Assembly (NCBI RefSeq): GCF_946184425.1
Contig: NZ_CAMHFP010000020.1
Location: 1 to 35,668, forward strand
DNA: 35,668 bases
From: an uncultured Methanobrevibacter sp.
GTDB taxonomy: Archaea; Methanobacteriota; Methanobacteria; Methanobacteriales; Methanobacteriaceae
Reading direction: 5' to 3'
This document shows positions 1 through 8,484 of the stretch, piece after piece (position 1 is the first letter of the stretch; each line of letters starts with the position of its first letter). The notes under the pieces were generated by a model, which worked only from the letters and a program-made list of their open reading frames with translations, was not told the DNA's origin and made no database searches. A program made the translations under genes and the position numbers.

Positions 1-41
1 ATGGTAATTTCTATTAACCTTTATAATATAGGATAATTATA

Positions 42-52
42 ATTATATATAG
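42..52 (+). promoter_or_regulatory. TATA box for the DUF2121 gene
   Basis: An ATTATATATAG element lies about 75 bases before the ATG at 119, in very AT-rich DNA. Archaeal TATA boxes sit about 25 bases upstream of the start of transcription, so the leader would be roughly 40 bases and would contain the AAGGGGA ribosome site. This is inferred from motif and spacing only. Confidence 0.4.
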
Positions 53-118
53 ATAATAAATTTTTGATATTATAATTTTTTGTTTAAAATTATAATATAT
101 TATATTAAGGGGAATTAT

Positions 119-1039
119 ATGAGCTTAATTATTGCTTACATTGGTAAAAAAGGATGTGTAATGGCAGCTGATAAAAGAAAGATAGGTTATTTTGGTGATA
201 AAGAAAATTTAGAAAAATTAGAACAAGAATTATATAGTGGTGAAATCAGCTCTGATGGTGAATTTAAAAGAAGAGCTGAAGAATTAGGTATTTCTGTAAA
301 AATTACTGATGATGCTACAAAGTTAAAAATAGTTGGGAATTGTGTCAGAGGGGAAGTAAGTACTAAAGGAACTTTTGAAACAAAACGTAGAAGAATTTAC
401 GGAACTAGTAATGGTTATCAATTAGTCGAATTATTAGGTTCAGATGTGACCTCCCGTAAATCTGGTGAATCTGGAATTATTATTTTTGGTAATAATTTTG
501 CTAAAAAAATGGCCGAAACTTTAATTTCAAGAAAACTGAAACCTTCTTCCAGTTTAAAATCAAAAGGTGAAGTATTTGAAGAAATTTTAAGAGAAGTTGC
601 AGCTAAAACTCCTACTGTCGGCATTAATTGTGATGTTTTAAAACAAGAACCGAAATTTGACAAATCTCAGGCCCAAAGACACTTGAATGTAACTATTGAT
701 AATGATGTAAAAGTATTGGCTAAATTCAGGCAAACTTTAACTGAACAAATTGTTCAACAAAGCATTGAAATTGAAATGGCGAATAAAATTATTGATAAAG
801 GTGACATTGGTAAAGTTGTTTCAGTTGATGGAAACATGGTTTATGTTCAATTGAATAGCAAAACACAGGCCTTAGATGGGAACTGGAAACAATTGGCCGC
901 ACCTAATCAGAATGTTATAATGTTTACAGAAAGTGATGATGTTAATATAGGAGATGTAGTCACTATTGACAATGAAGATTTATGCCTTAAAAAAGATAAG
1001 TCTTCTTTAAAATGTGATGTTATTTTATGTTCATTGTGA
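119..1039 (+). CDS. DUF2121 family archaeal protein
   Basis: Conserved methanogen protein of unknown function, 306 residues. The start at 119 is chosen because AAGGGGA lies just before it and the protein then begins MSLIIAYIGKKG, the usual start of this family; an in-frame ATG at 80 has no ribosome site. Residues 15-20 (MAADKR) resemble the start of proteasome-like Ntn hydrolases, where a short strand leads into an A-A-D-x-R motif. The middle has an ESGIIIFGNNF strand and the last 80 residues look like a small beta domain. No signal peptide or membrane segment is seen. It is 12 bases from the downstream metallo-beta-lactamase gene, so the two are probably cotranscribed. The family assignment rests on recognition of the N-terminus; any catalytic role is conjecture. 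Confidence 0.8.
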   Translation: MSLIIAYIGKKGCVMAADKRKIGYFGDKENLEKLEQELYSGEISSDGEFKRRAEELGISVKITDDATKLKIVGNCVRGEVSTKGTFETKRRRIYGTSNGYQLVELLGSDVTSRKSGESGIIIFGNNFAKKMAETLISRKLKPSSSLKSKGEVFEEILREVAAKTPTVGINCDVLKQEPKFDKSQAQRHLNVTIDNDVKVLAKFRQTLTEQIVQQSIEIEMANKIIDKGDIGKVVSVDGNMVYVQLNSKTQALDGNWKQLAAPNQNVIMFTESDDVNIGDVVTIDNEDLCLKKDKSSLKCDVILCSL

Positions 1040-1051
1040 TTGGGGATTTAA

Positions 1052-1981
1052 ATGAAATTAACATTTTTAGGTAGTGGTGGTGGAAGATTTTCTGCTATCT
1101 CTCAAAGAAGGATGACTGGGGGGTTCAGAATTGATAATATTAATGGAAAGAATTATCATGTTGACCCTGGACCAGGAGCTCTTATAAGAACATATCAATT
1201 TGGTTTTGATCCTCGTAATTTAAGTGGAGTGTTTGTTTCTCATGCACACACTGATCATTATAATGATGCTGAAATTCTTATTGAGGCGATGACTCGGGGA
1301 ATGACAAGAAAATATGGGACTATTTTTGGCAGTACAAGTGTTTTAAATGGTTTTGAAAATTGGGGTCCGTGCATTTCTGCTTATCATCAGTCCAAATCAG
1401 ACAAGGTACTTTTAAAACCGGGTGAAGTTCGTGAAGTAGATGGAATAAAAGTTAAAGGAACAAAAACCATTCATGGAGACCCTGCGGGGGTAGGATTTCA
1501 ACTGGATTACAATGGGTTTAAGTTATCTTATACTTCAGACACAGGATACTTTGATGAATTACCTGAGTATCATGAAGGTGCAGATATTTTAATAGCCAGC
1601 GTTTTAAGGCCTGGAAACAGATCAATAAATGGTCATATGTGTTCTCGTAATTTCATTGATTTGATTAATGAAGTTCAGCCTAAAGTTGCCGTAATGACTC
1701 ATTTGGGTCTTAAGATGATTTCTTCAAATCCTGTGACTGAGGCTAAAAAGATTTCTAAGGAGACTGGTGTAAAGGTGATTGCTGCTTTTGATGGATTATC
1801 ATTTAATGTCAATTATAACAATCCAAAAAGATTCAGACTGATATCTCTTAAGGATACAGAATCTCAAGCCCACAGTAATACTCATGCATTATATAATGCT
1901 GAAAGAAGAAATTCTTATCAGCTTTCATTCAAAAACAACGAGTTTGATGAATTATCAATAATTAAAAAAAATCAAAATTAA
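1052..1981 (+). CDS. MBL-fold metallo-hydrolase
   Basis: Metallo-beta-lactamase-fold protein of 309 residues. The metal-binding signature SHAHTDH is at residues 63-69, preceded by DPGPGAL at 38-44. Further likely ligands are the Asp in YTSDTGYF (around 165) and the His in MTHLGLK (around 217). This layout resembles RNase Z and related one-domain MBL hydrolases, but the tRNA-binding exosite arm of RNase Z is not evident and the substrate is unknown. The last 50 residues, after [10 protein letters not shown], form a polar tail outside the usual fold. The ribosome site is TGGGGATTTA. The stop codon overlaps that of aroC on the opposite strand. Confidence 0.8.
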   Translation: MKLTFLGSGGGRFSAISQRRMTGGFRIDNINGKNYHVDPGPGALIRTYQFGFDPRNLSGVFVSHAHTDHYNDAEILIEAMTRGMTRKYGTIFGSTSVLNGFENWGPCISAYHQSKSDKVLLKPGEVREVDGIKVKGTKTIHGDPAGVGFQLDYNGFKLSYTSDTGYFDELPEYHEGADILIASVLRPGNRSINGHMCSRNFIDLINEVQPKVAVMTHLGLKMISSNPVTEAKKISKETGVKVIAAFDGLSFNVNYNNPKRFRLISLKDTESQAHSNTHALYNAERRNSYQLSFKNNEFDELSIIKKNQN

Positions 1982-3072
1982 AGTTTTAAATTTGCAGGGT
2001 GGATAAATCCTGAGCGAATCATGTGGTCTGCCAGAATAATTGCCGTGCTGGATTCAGCTACAACGGTTACTCTTGGACAAATACAAGGATCATGTCTGCC
2101 TTTAATTTCTATTTTTTCGTTTTCTCTTTTTTCCAGATTAATTGAATCCTGACATTTTGATATTGAAGGAGTAGGTTTTACTGCAATTCTGGATATTATT
2201 GGCATTCCATTGCTCATGCCTCCAATTATTCCTCCGGAATTGTTTGTTTTTGTTGTAATTTTATCATCTTCAATCTGATATTCATCATTAATTTGGGACC
2301 CGGTATAATTTGCAACATCAAATCCAAGGCCGATTTCAATGCCTTTAACCGCTCCGATATTCATTAGTATTCTTGCAAGATCCCCATCCAATCTTTCAAA
2401 GACAGGTTCTCCTATGCCTGCGGGAACTCCAATAGCTATTGTTTCTACAATGCCGCCAACTGAATCTCCTTCACTTTTTTTATCTAAAATTAATTTTTCC
2501 ATTTCCTTTGCTGCTTTTAGGTCTGCGCATCTGATAGGATTTTTTTCAATGTTTTCTTTAATTTTAGAGTAATCTTGAGGTTCTGCTTTTATATCTCCAA
2601 TTTGGGTGACATGGGATATTATTTCAATATTTTTTGTCTTAAGGAGTTTTTTGGCTATCGCCCCACCAATCACATGGCCGATTGTAACTCTTCCGCTGCC
2701 TCTTCCTCCACCGTTATAATCGTAGTTTCCGTATTTCATCATCCAGCCAAAGTCTCCGTGTGAAGGGCGTGGAGTATTTTTAAACATGGAATAGTCTTTG
2801 GAATGTTGATTTTTATTGAATATGACTCCAGTAATCGGAGTTCCATCTGTTTTTCCTTCAAAGATTCCTGAAAGTATTTGGACTTCATCTGATTCTTTTC
2901 TTGGAGTTGTTACACTACTGGTTCCTGGTTTTCTTTTGTCAAGCTCTTTTTGAATGTCTTCAACATTTAATTCAAGATTTGCAGGGCATCCGTCAACAAT
3001 TGCGCCCACTGCTTTTCCATGGCTTGATCCAAAACTTGTTACTTGAAATTTTTCTCCAATTGAATTTGACAT
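1978..3072 (-). CDS. aroC: Chorismate synthase
   Basis: Converts 5-enolpyruvylshikimate-3-phosphate to chorismate with reduced FMN, the last common step of aromatic amino acid synthesis. The 364-residue length is normal for the family. The signatures are all visible: an N-terminal [20 protein letters not shown], the [19 protein letters not shown] block, [15 protein letters not shown], and the C-terminal [17 protein letters not shown]. The gene is transcribed alone to the left, away from hemB. Its stop overlaps the stop of the MBL gene by four bases, so there is no intergenic terminator. Ribosome site: AAAGAGG on the minus strand. Confidence 0.97.
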   Translation of the reverse strand: MSNSIGEKFQVTSFGSSHGKAVGAIVDGCPANLELNVEDIQKELDKRKPGTSSVTTPRKESDEVQILSGIFEGKTDGTPITGVIFNKNQHSKDYSMFKNTPRPSHGDFGWMMKYGNYDYNGGGRGSGRVTIGHVIGGAIAKKLLKTKNIEIISHVTQIGDIKAEPQDYSKIKENIEKNPIRCADLKAAKEMEKLILDKKSEGDSVGGIVETIAIGVPAGIGEPVFERLDGDLARILMNIGAVKGIEIGLGFDVANYTGSQINDEYQIEDDKITTKTNNSGGIIGGMSNGMPIISRIAVKPTPSISKCQDSINLEKRENEKIEIKGRHDPCICPRVTVVAESSTAIILADHMIRSGFIHPANLKL

Positions 3073-3100
3073 ATTTGGCCTCTTTTTGATAATTATTGGA

Positions 3101-3110
3101 TTATATATTT
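3101..3110 (-). promoter_or_regulatory. TATA box for aroC
   Basis: The minus strand reads AAATATATAA about 33 bases upstream of the aroC ATG. It lies back to back with a rightward TATA element for hemB within the 104-base divergent spacer. Motif and spacing only. Confidence 0.4.
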
Positions 3111-3114
3111 TTTA

Positions 3115-3125
3115 AATTATATAAG
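3115..3125 (+). promoter_or_regulatory. TATA box for hemB
   Basis: AATTATATAAG lies about 55 bases upstream of the hemB ATG, which predicts a leader of about 28 bases carrying the GTGATAAT ribosome site. Motif and spacing only. Confidence 0.4.
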
Positions 3126-3176
3126 TTTAGTAAAAATTTTAAATAATCCTATTGATATATTAAGATTAGTGATAAT

Positions 3177-4181
3177 ATGGAATTTCCGACCACAAGAATG
3201 AGAAGACTTAGAAAAAATGCTAAAATAAGAAATATTGTTCGTGAAACTAAATTAGAAAAAGATGATTTGATTTATCCTATTTATTTTAAAGAAGAACTTC
3301 AAGGAGATGAAAAAGAGGAGATTTCATCACTTCCGGGTGAATACAGGTACTCTTTGGATAGTGGTATTGAATTTGCAAAACAACTTGAAGCAAAAGGATT
3401 GAAATCAATTATAGTATTTGGAATACCTGCTGAAGATACAAAAGATGAAATAGCGTCACCGGATTATTCTGCAACAGGAATTGTTCAAAAAGCTGTAAGA
3501 AGACTTAAAAAGGAAACAAGTCTTGTTGTAATTACTGATGTGTGCTTATGCCAATATACTTCTCATGGACATTGTGGAATGATTGTTGAAAACGATGATA
3601 CTGATGATGGAATAGAAATATTGAATGATGAGTCACTGCCTTACATTGCAAAGGTTGCTCTTTCCCACGCTCAGGCGGGTGCTGATATTGTAGCTCCTTC
3701 TGATATGATGGATGGTAGAGTTAAGGCTATTCGTGAGACTTTGGATGAAAATGGATTTTATAATGTGATGATAATGTCATATTCCGCTAAATATGCATCT
3801 GCATTCTATGAACCGTTTAGAGTTGCAGCTTGCTCCTCACCTCATGCCGGAGACAGAAAATCTTACCAGATGGATCCTGCAAATGCGGTTGAAGCAATTC
3901 GTGAATGTGAACTTGATGTTATTGAAGGATGTGATTTTTTAATGGTAAAACCCGCCCTTCCGTATTTGGATGTCGTTCGTATGGTAAGGGATGAATTCAT
4001 GTTGCCTTTGGTTGCATATAATGTGAGTGGAGAATATGCAATGCTTATGGCAGCTATTGATAAGGGTTTTTTAACTGAAAAAGCTATAACTGAAGCATTG
4101 CTTTCAATAAAAAGAGCTGGTGCCGATTTGATAATCACAAACTTTGCTCCATATTTGCTTTTAAATGATGTGATAGAATGA
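3177..4181 (+). CDS. hemB: Porphobilinogen synthase (delta-aminolevulinate dehydratase)
   Basis: Condenses two 5-aminolevulinate molecules to porphobilinogen, an early step toward coenzyme F430, corrinoids and siroheme. At 334 residues it is full length. The Schiff-base lysines are in [15 protein letters not shown] and in [13 protein letters not shown]. The metal site [14 protein letters not shown] has the C-x-C-x7-C pattern of the zinc-dependent class. The start [14 protein letters not shown] is typical. Its last bases ATGA double as the start of the next gene, a four-base overlap suggesting translational coupling. hemD, another gene of the pathway, is about 21 kb away in this window. Confidence 0.97.
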   Translation: MEFPTTRMRRLRKNAKIRNIVRETKLEKDDLIYPIYFKEELQGDEKEEISSLPGEYRYSLDSGIEFAKQLEAKGLKSIIVFGIPAEDTKDEIASPDYSATGIVQKAVRRLKKETSLVVITDVCLCQYTSHGHCGMIVENDDTDDGIEILNDESLPYIAKVALSHAQAGADIVAPSDMMDGRVKAIRETLDENGFYNVMIMSYSAKYASAFYEPFRVAACSSPHAGDRKSYQMDPANAVEAIRECELDVIEGCDFLMVKPALPYLDVVRMVRDEFMLPLVAYNVSGEYAMLMAAIDKGFLTEKAITEALLSIKRAGADLIITNFAPYLLLNDVIE

Positions 4182-5056
4182 ATCCAGATGAAATTGCAAA
4201 AATAGCACAGATTGCATCTGCTCTTGAAGTAAGTGGATATCCAAAACCGGGTAATGTTCACAGAACTCGTGATTATGATGATATGGAATTTGAAGACTTT
4301 ATCATCAGCGGAATTGTAATTGGTGATACAATTCGAGAAGCATGCACAGATGTTGATGTTGAAAATCCTGAACTTGGAAGATATATTCTGCAGGCTGTAG
4401 CCGAAACAGACAGATGGATTAAGAATAATACTAACCTGGGGATTGTCATGATGACAACTCCTATTGCAGTTGCAGCAGCTATAAGTGATTCATTTGAAGA
4501 CATTAGAGAAAATATCAGATTACTGATGGGAAATACTTCTGTGGATGATGCATGCGATTTGTATGATGCAATAAACATTGCGGATGCTGGAGGAATGGGA
4601 GACCAGGATGAATATGACGTTGCAAGTGACAATGCTAAAAATGAACTAAGAGAAAACAATCAGACAATGTATGATGTTTTGAAAATCTCTGCTCCCTGGG
4701 ACATGCTTGCACGTGAAATGACTTCAGATATGCCTGCAGTATTTGAAATTGGCTATCCTGCTTATCACGAACTTAAGGAAGAAAAAACTAAAAATGAAGC
4801 ATGTCTTTTAACATTTTTGACTATACTGTCACATGTTCCGGACACTTTGATTTCAAGAAAGTACGGTGATGAAGAAGCTCTTAAAATATCCTTGATGACA
4901 AGGGATCTGCTAAAAATGAAAGATTCTTCTGATTTTATTGATAGAGTTAGTGAATTTGATGATTATTTATATAAAAATAAATATAATCCCGGAACAACAG
5001 CTGACTTAACAGCAGCTTCCATTTTTGTTAGTTATTTGAAATCCAATTTCGAATAA
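4178..5056 (+). CDS. CitG/MdcB-like protein (triphosphoribosyl-dephospho-CoA synthase family)
   Basis: A 292-residue, largely helical protein with the CitG family N-terminal signature: [20 protein letters not shown], followed by an [15 protein letters not shown] helix. In bacteria this family makes the prosthetic-group precursor of citrate or malonate lyase from ATP and dephospho-CoA. No citrate or malonate lyase gene is visible here, and methanogens generally lack both, so the archaeal substrate is probably different. It overlaps hemB by four bases (ATGA) and ends at a hairpin plus T-run, so hemB and this gene form a two-gene operon. Family assignment is fairly firm; the reaction is not. Confidence 0.75.
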   Translation: MNPDEIAKIAQIASALEVSGYPKPGNVHRTRDYDDMEFEDFIISGIVIGDTIREACTDVDVENPELGRYILQAVAETDRWIKNNTNLGIVMMTTPIAVAAAISDSFEDIRENIRLLMGNTSVDDACDLYDAINIADAGGMGDQDEYDVASDNAKNELRENNQTMYDVLKISAPWDMLAREMTSDMPAVFEIGYPAYHELKEEKTKNEACLLTFLTILSHVPDTLISRKYGDEEALKISLMTRDLLKMKDSSDFIDRVSEFDDYLYKNKYNPGTTADLTAASIFVSYLKSNFE

Positions 5057-5077
5057 TTTTTTTTTCTTTTTTTTTAT
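5035..5077 (+). terminator. Hairpin and T-run terminator after the hemB operon
   Basis: TTTGAAAT (5035-5042) pairs with ATTTCGAA (5046-5053) across a CCA loop, with one G-U pair. It overlaps the last codons and is followed by two long T-runs to 5077. This separates the hemB operon from the TetR operon. Confidence 0.65.
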
Positions 5078-5087
5078 CAATATTTTG

Positions 5088-5105
5088 AACTAACAATCGT
5101 TAGTT
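5088..5105 (+). promoter_or_regulatory. Upstream operator palindrome of the TetR operon
   Basis: AACTAACAATCGTTAGTT contains ACTAAC and its inverted copy GTTAGT separated by four bases. It ends at the 5' edge of the TATA-like TTTTTTATAT, so a bound repressor would cover the BRE/TATA region. It repeats the downstream palindrome at 5117-5134 with centres 29 bases apart. Confidence 0.75.
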
Positions 5106-5113
5106 TTTTATAT
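5104..5113 (+). promoter_or_regulatory. TATA box of the TetR operon
   Basis: TTTTTTATAT lies between the two palindromes. It predicts transcription starting near 5136, close to the GAGGT ribosome site at 5136-5140, so the leader is very short. Inferred from motif and position. Confidence 0.5.
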
Positions 5114-5116
5114 CAT

Positions 5117-5134
5117 AACTAACAACTGTTAGTT
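5117..5134 (+). promoter_or_regulatory. Downstream operator palindrome of the TetR operon
   Basis: AACTAACAACTGTTAGTT is an inverted repeat of AACTAACA and TGTTAGTT around two central bases. It lies between the TATA box and the ribosome site, where a bound TetR dimer would block initiation. Confidence 0.75.
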
Positions 5135-5148
5135 AGAGGTAATAGGAT

Positions 5149-5757
5149 ATGAGCAACAAGGACAAAATATTCCATGTTTCCATTAATCTGTTTTCAAAAT
5201 ATGGTTATGATGGTGTATCTGTGCGAAAAATTGCAAATGAAGTTGGAATAAGGGAAAGTTCAATATATAATCATTATAAAAGTAAAGAAGCAATTTTAGA
5301 TAATATTCTTGATTATTATATAATGCAAATGTTATCCGAAGATATTCCTATAGAGCAGGCAAGCGCTAATTTGGATATAAGTTTTGATTATTTTTATCAG
5401 GCAGGATTGAATGCATTCGCATCACAGCTTAAAGATGATAAGATGTCAAAAATTACAAGGATAATCCTGATTGAATCTTATCACAATGATAAAATTAAGA
5501 AATTTATGAAAAAAAGCATAATTGATGATGCAATTGATGGTTGGATTAGACTGTTTGAGTTAATGAAATTTAAAAAATTAATTATAGCAGATGTTGACTC
5601 AAAACAGCTTGCAGAATCATTTTACAAATATGGGCTGTTTTTGCTGTATGAACATTACATCATTAATTACCCTGAAGATGATGATGAATTTGTAGAGGGG
5701 TTATGTGAAAAATCCAAAAATCATATTGAGCTGATTTTTAATTCCGTAAGGAGATAA
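5149..5757 (+). CDS. TetR/AcrR family transcriptional regulator
   Basis: A 202-residue DNA-binding repressor. The N-terminal helix-turn-helix is clear: VSVRKIANEVGIRESSIYNH (about residues 24-43), followed by YKSKEAILDNIL. The remainder is the helical ligand-binding and dimerisation domain, which has no recognisable ligand signature. The start has a GAGGT ribosome site eight bases upstream. Two matching palindromes lie directly before the gene and bracket its TATA box, which argues for autoregulation and control of the four genes downstream. It is followed after four bases by the GNAT gene, whose ribosome site AGGAG lies in this gene's last codons. Confidence 0.92.
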   Translation: MSNKDKIFHVSINLFSKYGYDGVSVRKIANEVGIRESSIYNHYKSKEAILDNILDYYIMQMLSEDIPIEQASANLDISFDYFYQAGLNAFASQLKDDKMSKITRIILIESYHNDKIKKFMKKSIIDDAIDGWIRLFELMKFKKLIIADVDSKQLAESFYKYGLFLLYEHYIINYPEDDDEFVEGLCEKSKNHIELIFNSVRR

Positions 5758-5761
5758 TACA

Positions 5762-6376
5762 ATGAGATTAAGACTTGAAAATGAAAAGGATTACTTTGAA
5801 GTCGAAAAACTTGTTAGAAATTCCTTTTGGAATATATATCGTCCGGGGGCATTTGAACATTACATTGTTCACCACTTAAGAAACGATAAATGCTTTATGA
5901 AAAATTTGGCATATATTATTGGAGACGATGATAAAATTATAGGACATATCAATTATTCATGGGGTTTAATAGATTATGATGATGAGAAGATTTATGCCGC
6001 TGTTTTGGGTCCAGTATCCATTCATGAAAATTATCAAAATCAGGGCTTTGGGTCAAAATTAATTGACTTTACTCTCAGTTTAACTGAAAAAGAGGAAATT
6101 CCCTTTGTTTTTGTGATAGGTGATGAAAATTATTATCACAGATTCGGTTTTGAAAGTGCATCAAAGTATGGTTTATTTCTTGAAGGGACAAATACTGCTG
6201 AAAAGTGCCCATTTTTCATGATTAAAGTATTTGATAAAAATAAACTAAAAAATAAGGTTGGAATATTTCACAATCCTGAAGTGTTTAATGTTAATCAAAG
6301 GGATGTGGATGAGTTTGACAAAAAATTTGAATTTAGGGAAAAATTGGTTTTAGATACTCAATTGGAGGAGTTATAA
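5762..6376 (+). CDS. GNAT family N-acetyltransferase
   Basis: A 204-residue acetyl-CoA-dependent acyltransferase. The N-terminus (MRLRLENEKDYFEVEKLV) is the usual GNAT start, with the acetyl-CoA pyrophosphate loop in HENYQNQGFGSKLIDFTL (Q-x-x-G-x-G) and a following VIGDENYYHRFGFE segment, as in YhbS-like acetyltransferases. The last 50 residues are an extra polar extension. Substrate unknown. It is the second gene of the TetR operon, with tight spacing on both sides (four bases and one base). Confidence 0.88.
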   Translation: MRLRLENEKDYFEVEKLVRNSFWNIYRPGAFEHYIVHHLRNDKCFMKNLAYIIGDDDKIIGHINYSWGLIDYDDEKIYAAVLGPVSIHENYQNQGFGSKLIDFTLSLTEKEEIPFVFVIGDENYYHRFGFESASKYGLFLEGTNTAEKCPFFMIKVFDKNKLKNKVGIFHNPEVFNVNQRDVDEFDKKFEFREKLVLDTQLEEL

Positions 6377-6377
6377 A

Positions 6378-7109
6378 ATGAAGTATGTAATTATAAATGG
6401 ATCTCCAAGACGTAAAAATACTTGGAAAATGGTAAAACAGGCAAAAAAGAATTTAAAAGGGGATTTTGAAGAGATTCATTTGATGAAGGAAAAAATTCCG
6501 TTGTGTAACGGATGCTTTAAATGCATTATGGAAGGTGAGGAAAAATGTCCTCATAGGGATAAAGTCATGCCGATAGTAGACAAAATAGCAAATGCTGACG
6601 GAATCATAATTGCATGTCCTGTTTATGCGATGAATGTTACTGCTCTTTTGAAAAATTTCTTTGACCATACTGCTTATTTTTATCACAGGCCAGAATTTTT
6701 CACCAAAAAGGCATTGGTTGTAGTATCTACTGCGGGTGCAGGTCAAAAAGATGTGGCAAAATATATTGATGAAACATTAAGGCACTGGGGAGTAAATAAG
6801 GTCTATAAGATTACCTATGCATGTGGTGGTAAAGATTCTCTTGATTTGAAAAACATTAATGAAGTGTCTCAGAAATTTGGGCAGGATGTTGAATCAAATA
6901 AATTACATAATCCTAAATTGGGTGATATAGTCTTTTTTAATGTTTGGAAAGCCATGGCATTTTCGGATAATCCAATTAAAGCGGATAAAGAATTCTGGTT
7001 TAAAAATGATTTGGTCAATTATGAATTCTCACCGAAAGTTAAATTAAATATTTTTAAGAAACTATTTTCAAAGATGATGTTTTTTATTTTAAAGAGAGTT
7101 ATCGGATAA
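6378..7109 (+). CDS. Flavodoxin-like NAD(P)H:FMN oxidoreductase with Cys motif
   Basis: A 243-residue flavoprotein of the NADPH-dependent FMN reductase / iron-sulfur flavoprotein group. The phosphate-binding start YVIINGSPRRKNTWKM and the CPVYAMNVTALLKNFFD loop are characteristic. The Cys cluster LCNGCFKCIMEGEEKCPHRD matches the compact C-x2-C-x2-C plus Cys pattern that holds a 4Fe-4S cluster in methanogen iron-sulfur flavoproteins. The C-terminal 70 residues, including a hydrophobic end (MMFFILKRV), exceed the minimal fold. The ribosome site is TTGGAGGAG and the gene begins one base after the GNAT gene. A redox role is likely; the partner is unknown. Confidence 0.85.
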   Translation: MKYVIINGSPRRKNTWKMVKQAKKNLKGDFEEIHLMKEKIPLCNGCFKCIMEGEEKCPHRDKVMPIVDKIANADGIIIACPVYAMNVTALLKNFFDHTAYFYHRPEFFTKKALVVVSTAGAGQKDVAKYIDETLRHWGVNKVYKITYACGGKDSLDLKNINEVSQKFGQDVESNKLHNPKLGDIVFFNVWKAMAFSDNPIKADKEFWFKNDLVNYEFSPKVKLNIFKKLFSKMMFFILKRVIG

Positions 7110-7130
7110 AATTTATTTGGGAGTTAGAAA

Positions 7131-7691
7131 ATGATGAATAATGAATTTCAAAGAGATGATAATTTATTTTCTCTTTGTGGATTAAACTGTAGTCTATGCC
7201 CATTATTTATTCGTGAAAGTTGCCCCGGATGCCGTGCAGGAAGTCCATGTGCAGTTGTATGTCAGTTCGCACCTTGCAGTGTGGAACATGGAAACATTGA
7301 TTACTGTTTTGAATGTGAAGAATATCCATGTTATAGATATGATGGTGTTAATGAGCATGATTCCCTAATTTCACATAAAAATCAAATCAGGGATATGTTC
7401 AAAGCTAAAAGGATAGGTATTGACAAATATAGGGAGGAACAGTTAGCCAAAAAGCAAATTTTGGAAAAGCTTTTAAATGAATATGACAGTGGTCGGAGAG
7501 ATGTATTTTTCTGTCTTGCTGTAAATTTGCTGGAACTTAACGATTTAAAAATAATTTTAAATGATGCAGATATACTGACTGAAAGTATGGGCTTAAATGA
7601 AAAATCCGATTATATGAAACAGTTATTGGATGATTGTGGAAATAAAAGAAATATTGAACTGAAACTAAGGAATGATGGTTATTATGGGTGA
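7131..7691 (+). CDS. DUF3795 family cysteine-rich protein
   Basis: A 186-residue protein with eleven cysteines in its first 67 residues, starting with the LCGLNCSLCP signature and running through CPGCRAGSPCAVVCQFAPC to CFECEEYPC. This matches DUF3795, a family of unknown function common in anaerobes and assumed to bind metal or an Fe-S cluster. The C-terminal half is helical and Cys-poor. The ribosome site is GGGAG; an ATG directly follows the first one, so the start could be three bases later. Its end overlaps the next gene by 20 bases. Fourth gene of the TetR operon. Confidence 0.85.
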   Translation: MMNNEFQRDDNLFSLCGLNCSLCPLFIRESCPGCRAGSPCAVVCQFAPCSVEHGNIDYCFECEEYPCYRYDGVNEHDSLISHKNQIRDMFKAKRIGIDKYREEQLAKKQILEKLLNEYDSGRRDVFFCLAVNLLELNDLKIILNDADILTESMGLNEKSDYMKQLLDDCGNKRNIELKLRNDGYYG

Positions 7692-8073
7692 AAAAGTGGC
7701 TTTAGCACCATGTAATGGTATGAGTGCAAATGGATTGGTGTCTCGTGTGGCAGTTGGGGACTGCAAAAAGGAAAATGAAAATGCAATATCAATTTGTATG
7801 GGTTCTACTTCGGCGGATATTGAAGGCAATAACAATGAAATGTTGAAAAAATTCCCTATAATCGCAGTCAACGGATGTCCTAATGGATGTGTCAATAAAA
7901 TTTTGGAAAATAAGGGAATTTATGTAGCTGAAACTGTTGCAGTAAATGAGATTTTAGAAGACTTTGAAGTATCTGCAAAAGATCCTTTCAGATTAGATGG
8001 TGAAGCTGAAGAATGTGTAAAAATAATTAAGGAAGAATTAATTAAATCAATCGAAAAATTATTGCTGGAATAA
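7672..8073 (+). CDS. DGC-domain putative zinc-binding protein
   Basis: A protein of about 133 residues with the layout of the DGC domain family: an N-terminal ALAPCNGM, the name-giving VAVGDCKK, a middle SICMGSTSADIEG, and the VNGCPNGCVNKI motif. These cysteines are thought to bind zinc. The function is unknown. The start is uncertain: ATGs at 7672, 7675 and 7684 are in frame, and the AAGG at 7667-7670 fits 7675 best. It overlaps the DUF3795 gene by about 20 bases and closes the TetR operon. Its end overlaps the convergent CAT-like remnant. Confidence 0.8.
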   Translation: MMVIMGEKVALAPCNGMSANGLVSRVAVGDCKKENENAISICMGSTSADIEGNNNEMLKKFPIIAVNGCPNGCVNKILENKGIYVAETVAVNEILEDFEVSAKDPFRLDGEAEECVKIIKEELIKSIEKLLLE

Positions 8074-8484
8074 TCTTTGAGGATTTGTTAAATATTCTTC
8101 TGCCTTCTGGTAAAATAGTTTGAAATGCCAGCCAAAAATAAACACATGACTTGCTGTAAGTGAAACTGGGAGTTTACCATCAACTAATTTGCCCCAACTA
8201 ATTACGGGCATTATTTGATTAGGGCTTGCAATGATATTGGTCATTGAATCGAAGTCAAGCCAAGGTATGCATGATAAATTAGCTATTGGTGCTTCATCTC
8301 TAAGCATTGGTTCAACTAGATATTGGTTATTTTCAATATTTGATTTCTTGTCTTCAACATAATCATTCCATTCATTGAAATTTTCAAATTCACTAACTGG
8401 TTTGATTTCAATTTCACGGATTGTATGGTCTTCCTGCATACGAGCTTGTAAAATATCCATACATTTTAAGGGATAATCTCCCAA
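8059..8484 (-). pseudogene. 5'-truncated chloramphenicol-acetyltransferase-like gene
   Basis: The 141-codon frame matches the C-terminal two thirds of the CAT family: LSCIPWLDFDSMTNIIASP, MPVISWGKLVDGKLPVSLTA, then the site of the catalytic HHxxxDG. Classical CATs are about 215 residues, so roughly 70 N-terminal residues are missing, and no ATG or ribosome site starts the frame; it opens with a TTG near 8484. The catalytic motif reads SHVFIFGWH, keeping His and Gly but with Phe where Asp is expected. It is best read as a gene remnant. The frame remains open for 140 codons, so the loss may be recent, or the 3' part may still be expressed. Its broken end abuts a nitroreductase remnant on the other strand. 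Confidence 0.7.

Noticed and set aside
3863-4261. Open frame of 132 codons opposite hemB and its neighbour
   Set aside because: Antisense to clearly coding, motif-bearing genes; no ribosome site or family resemblance.
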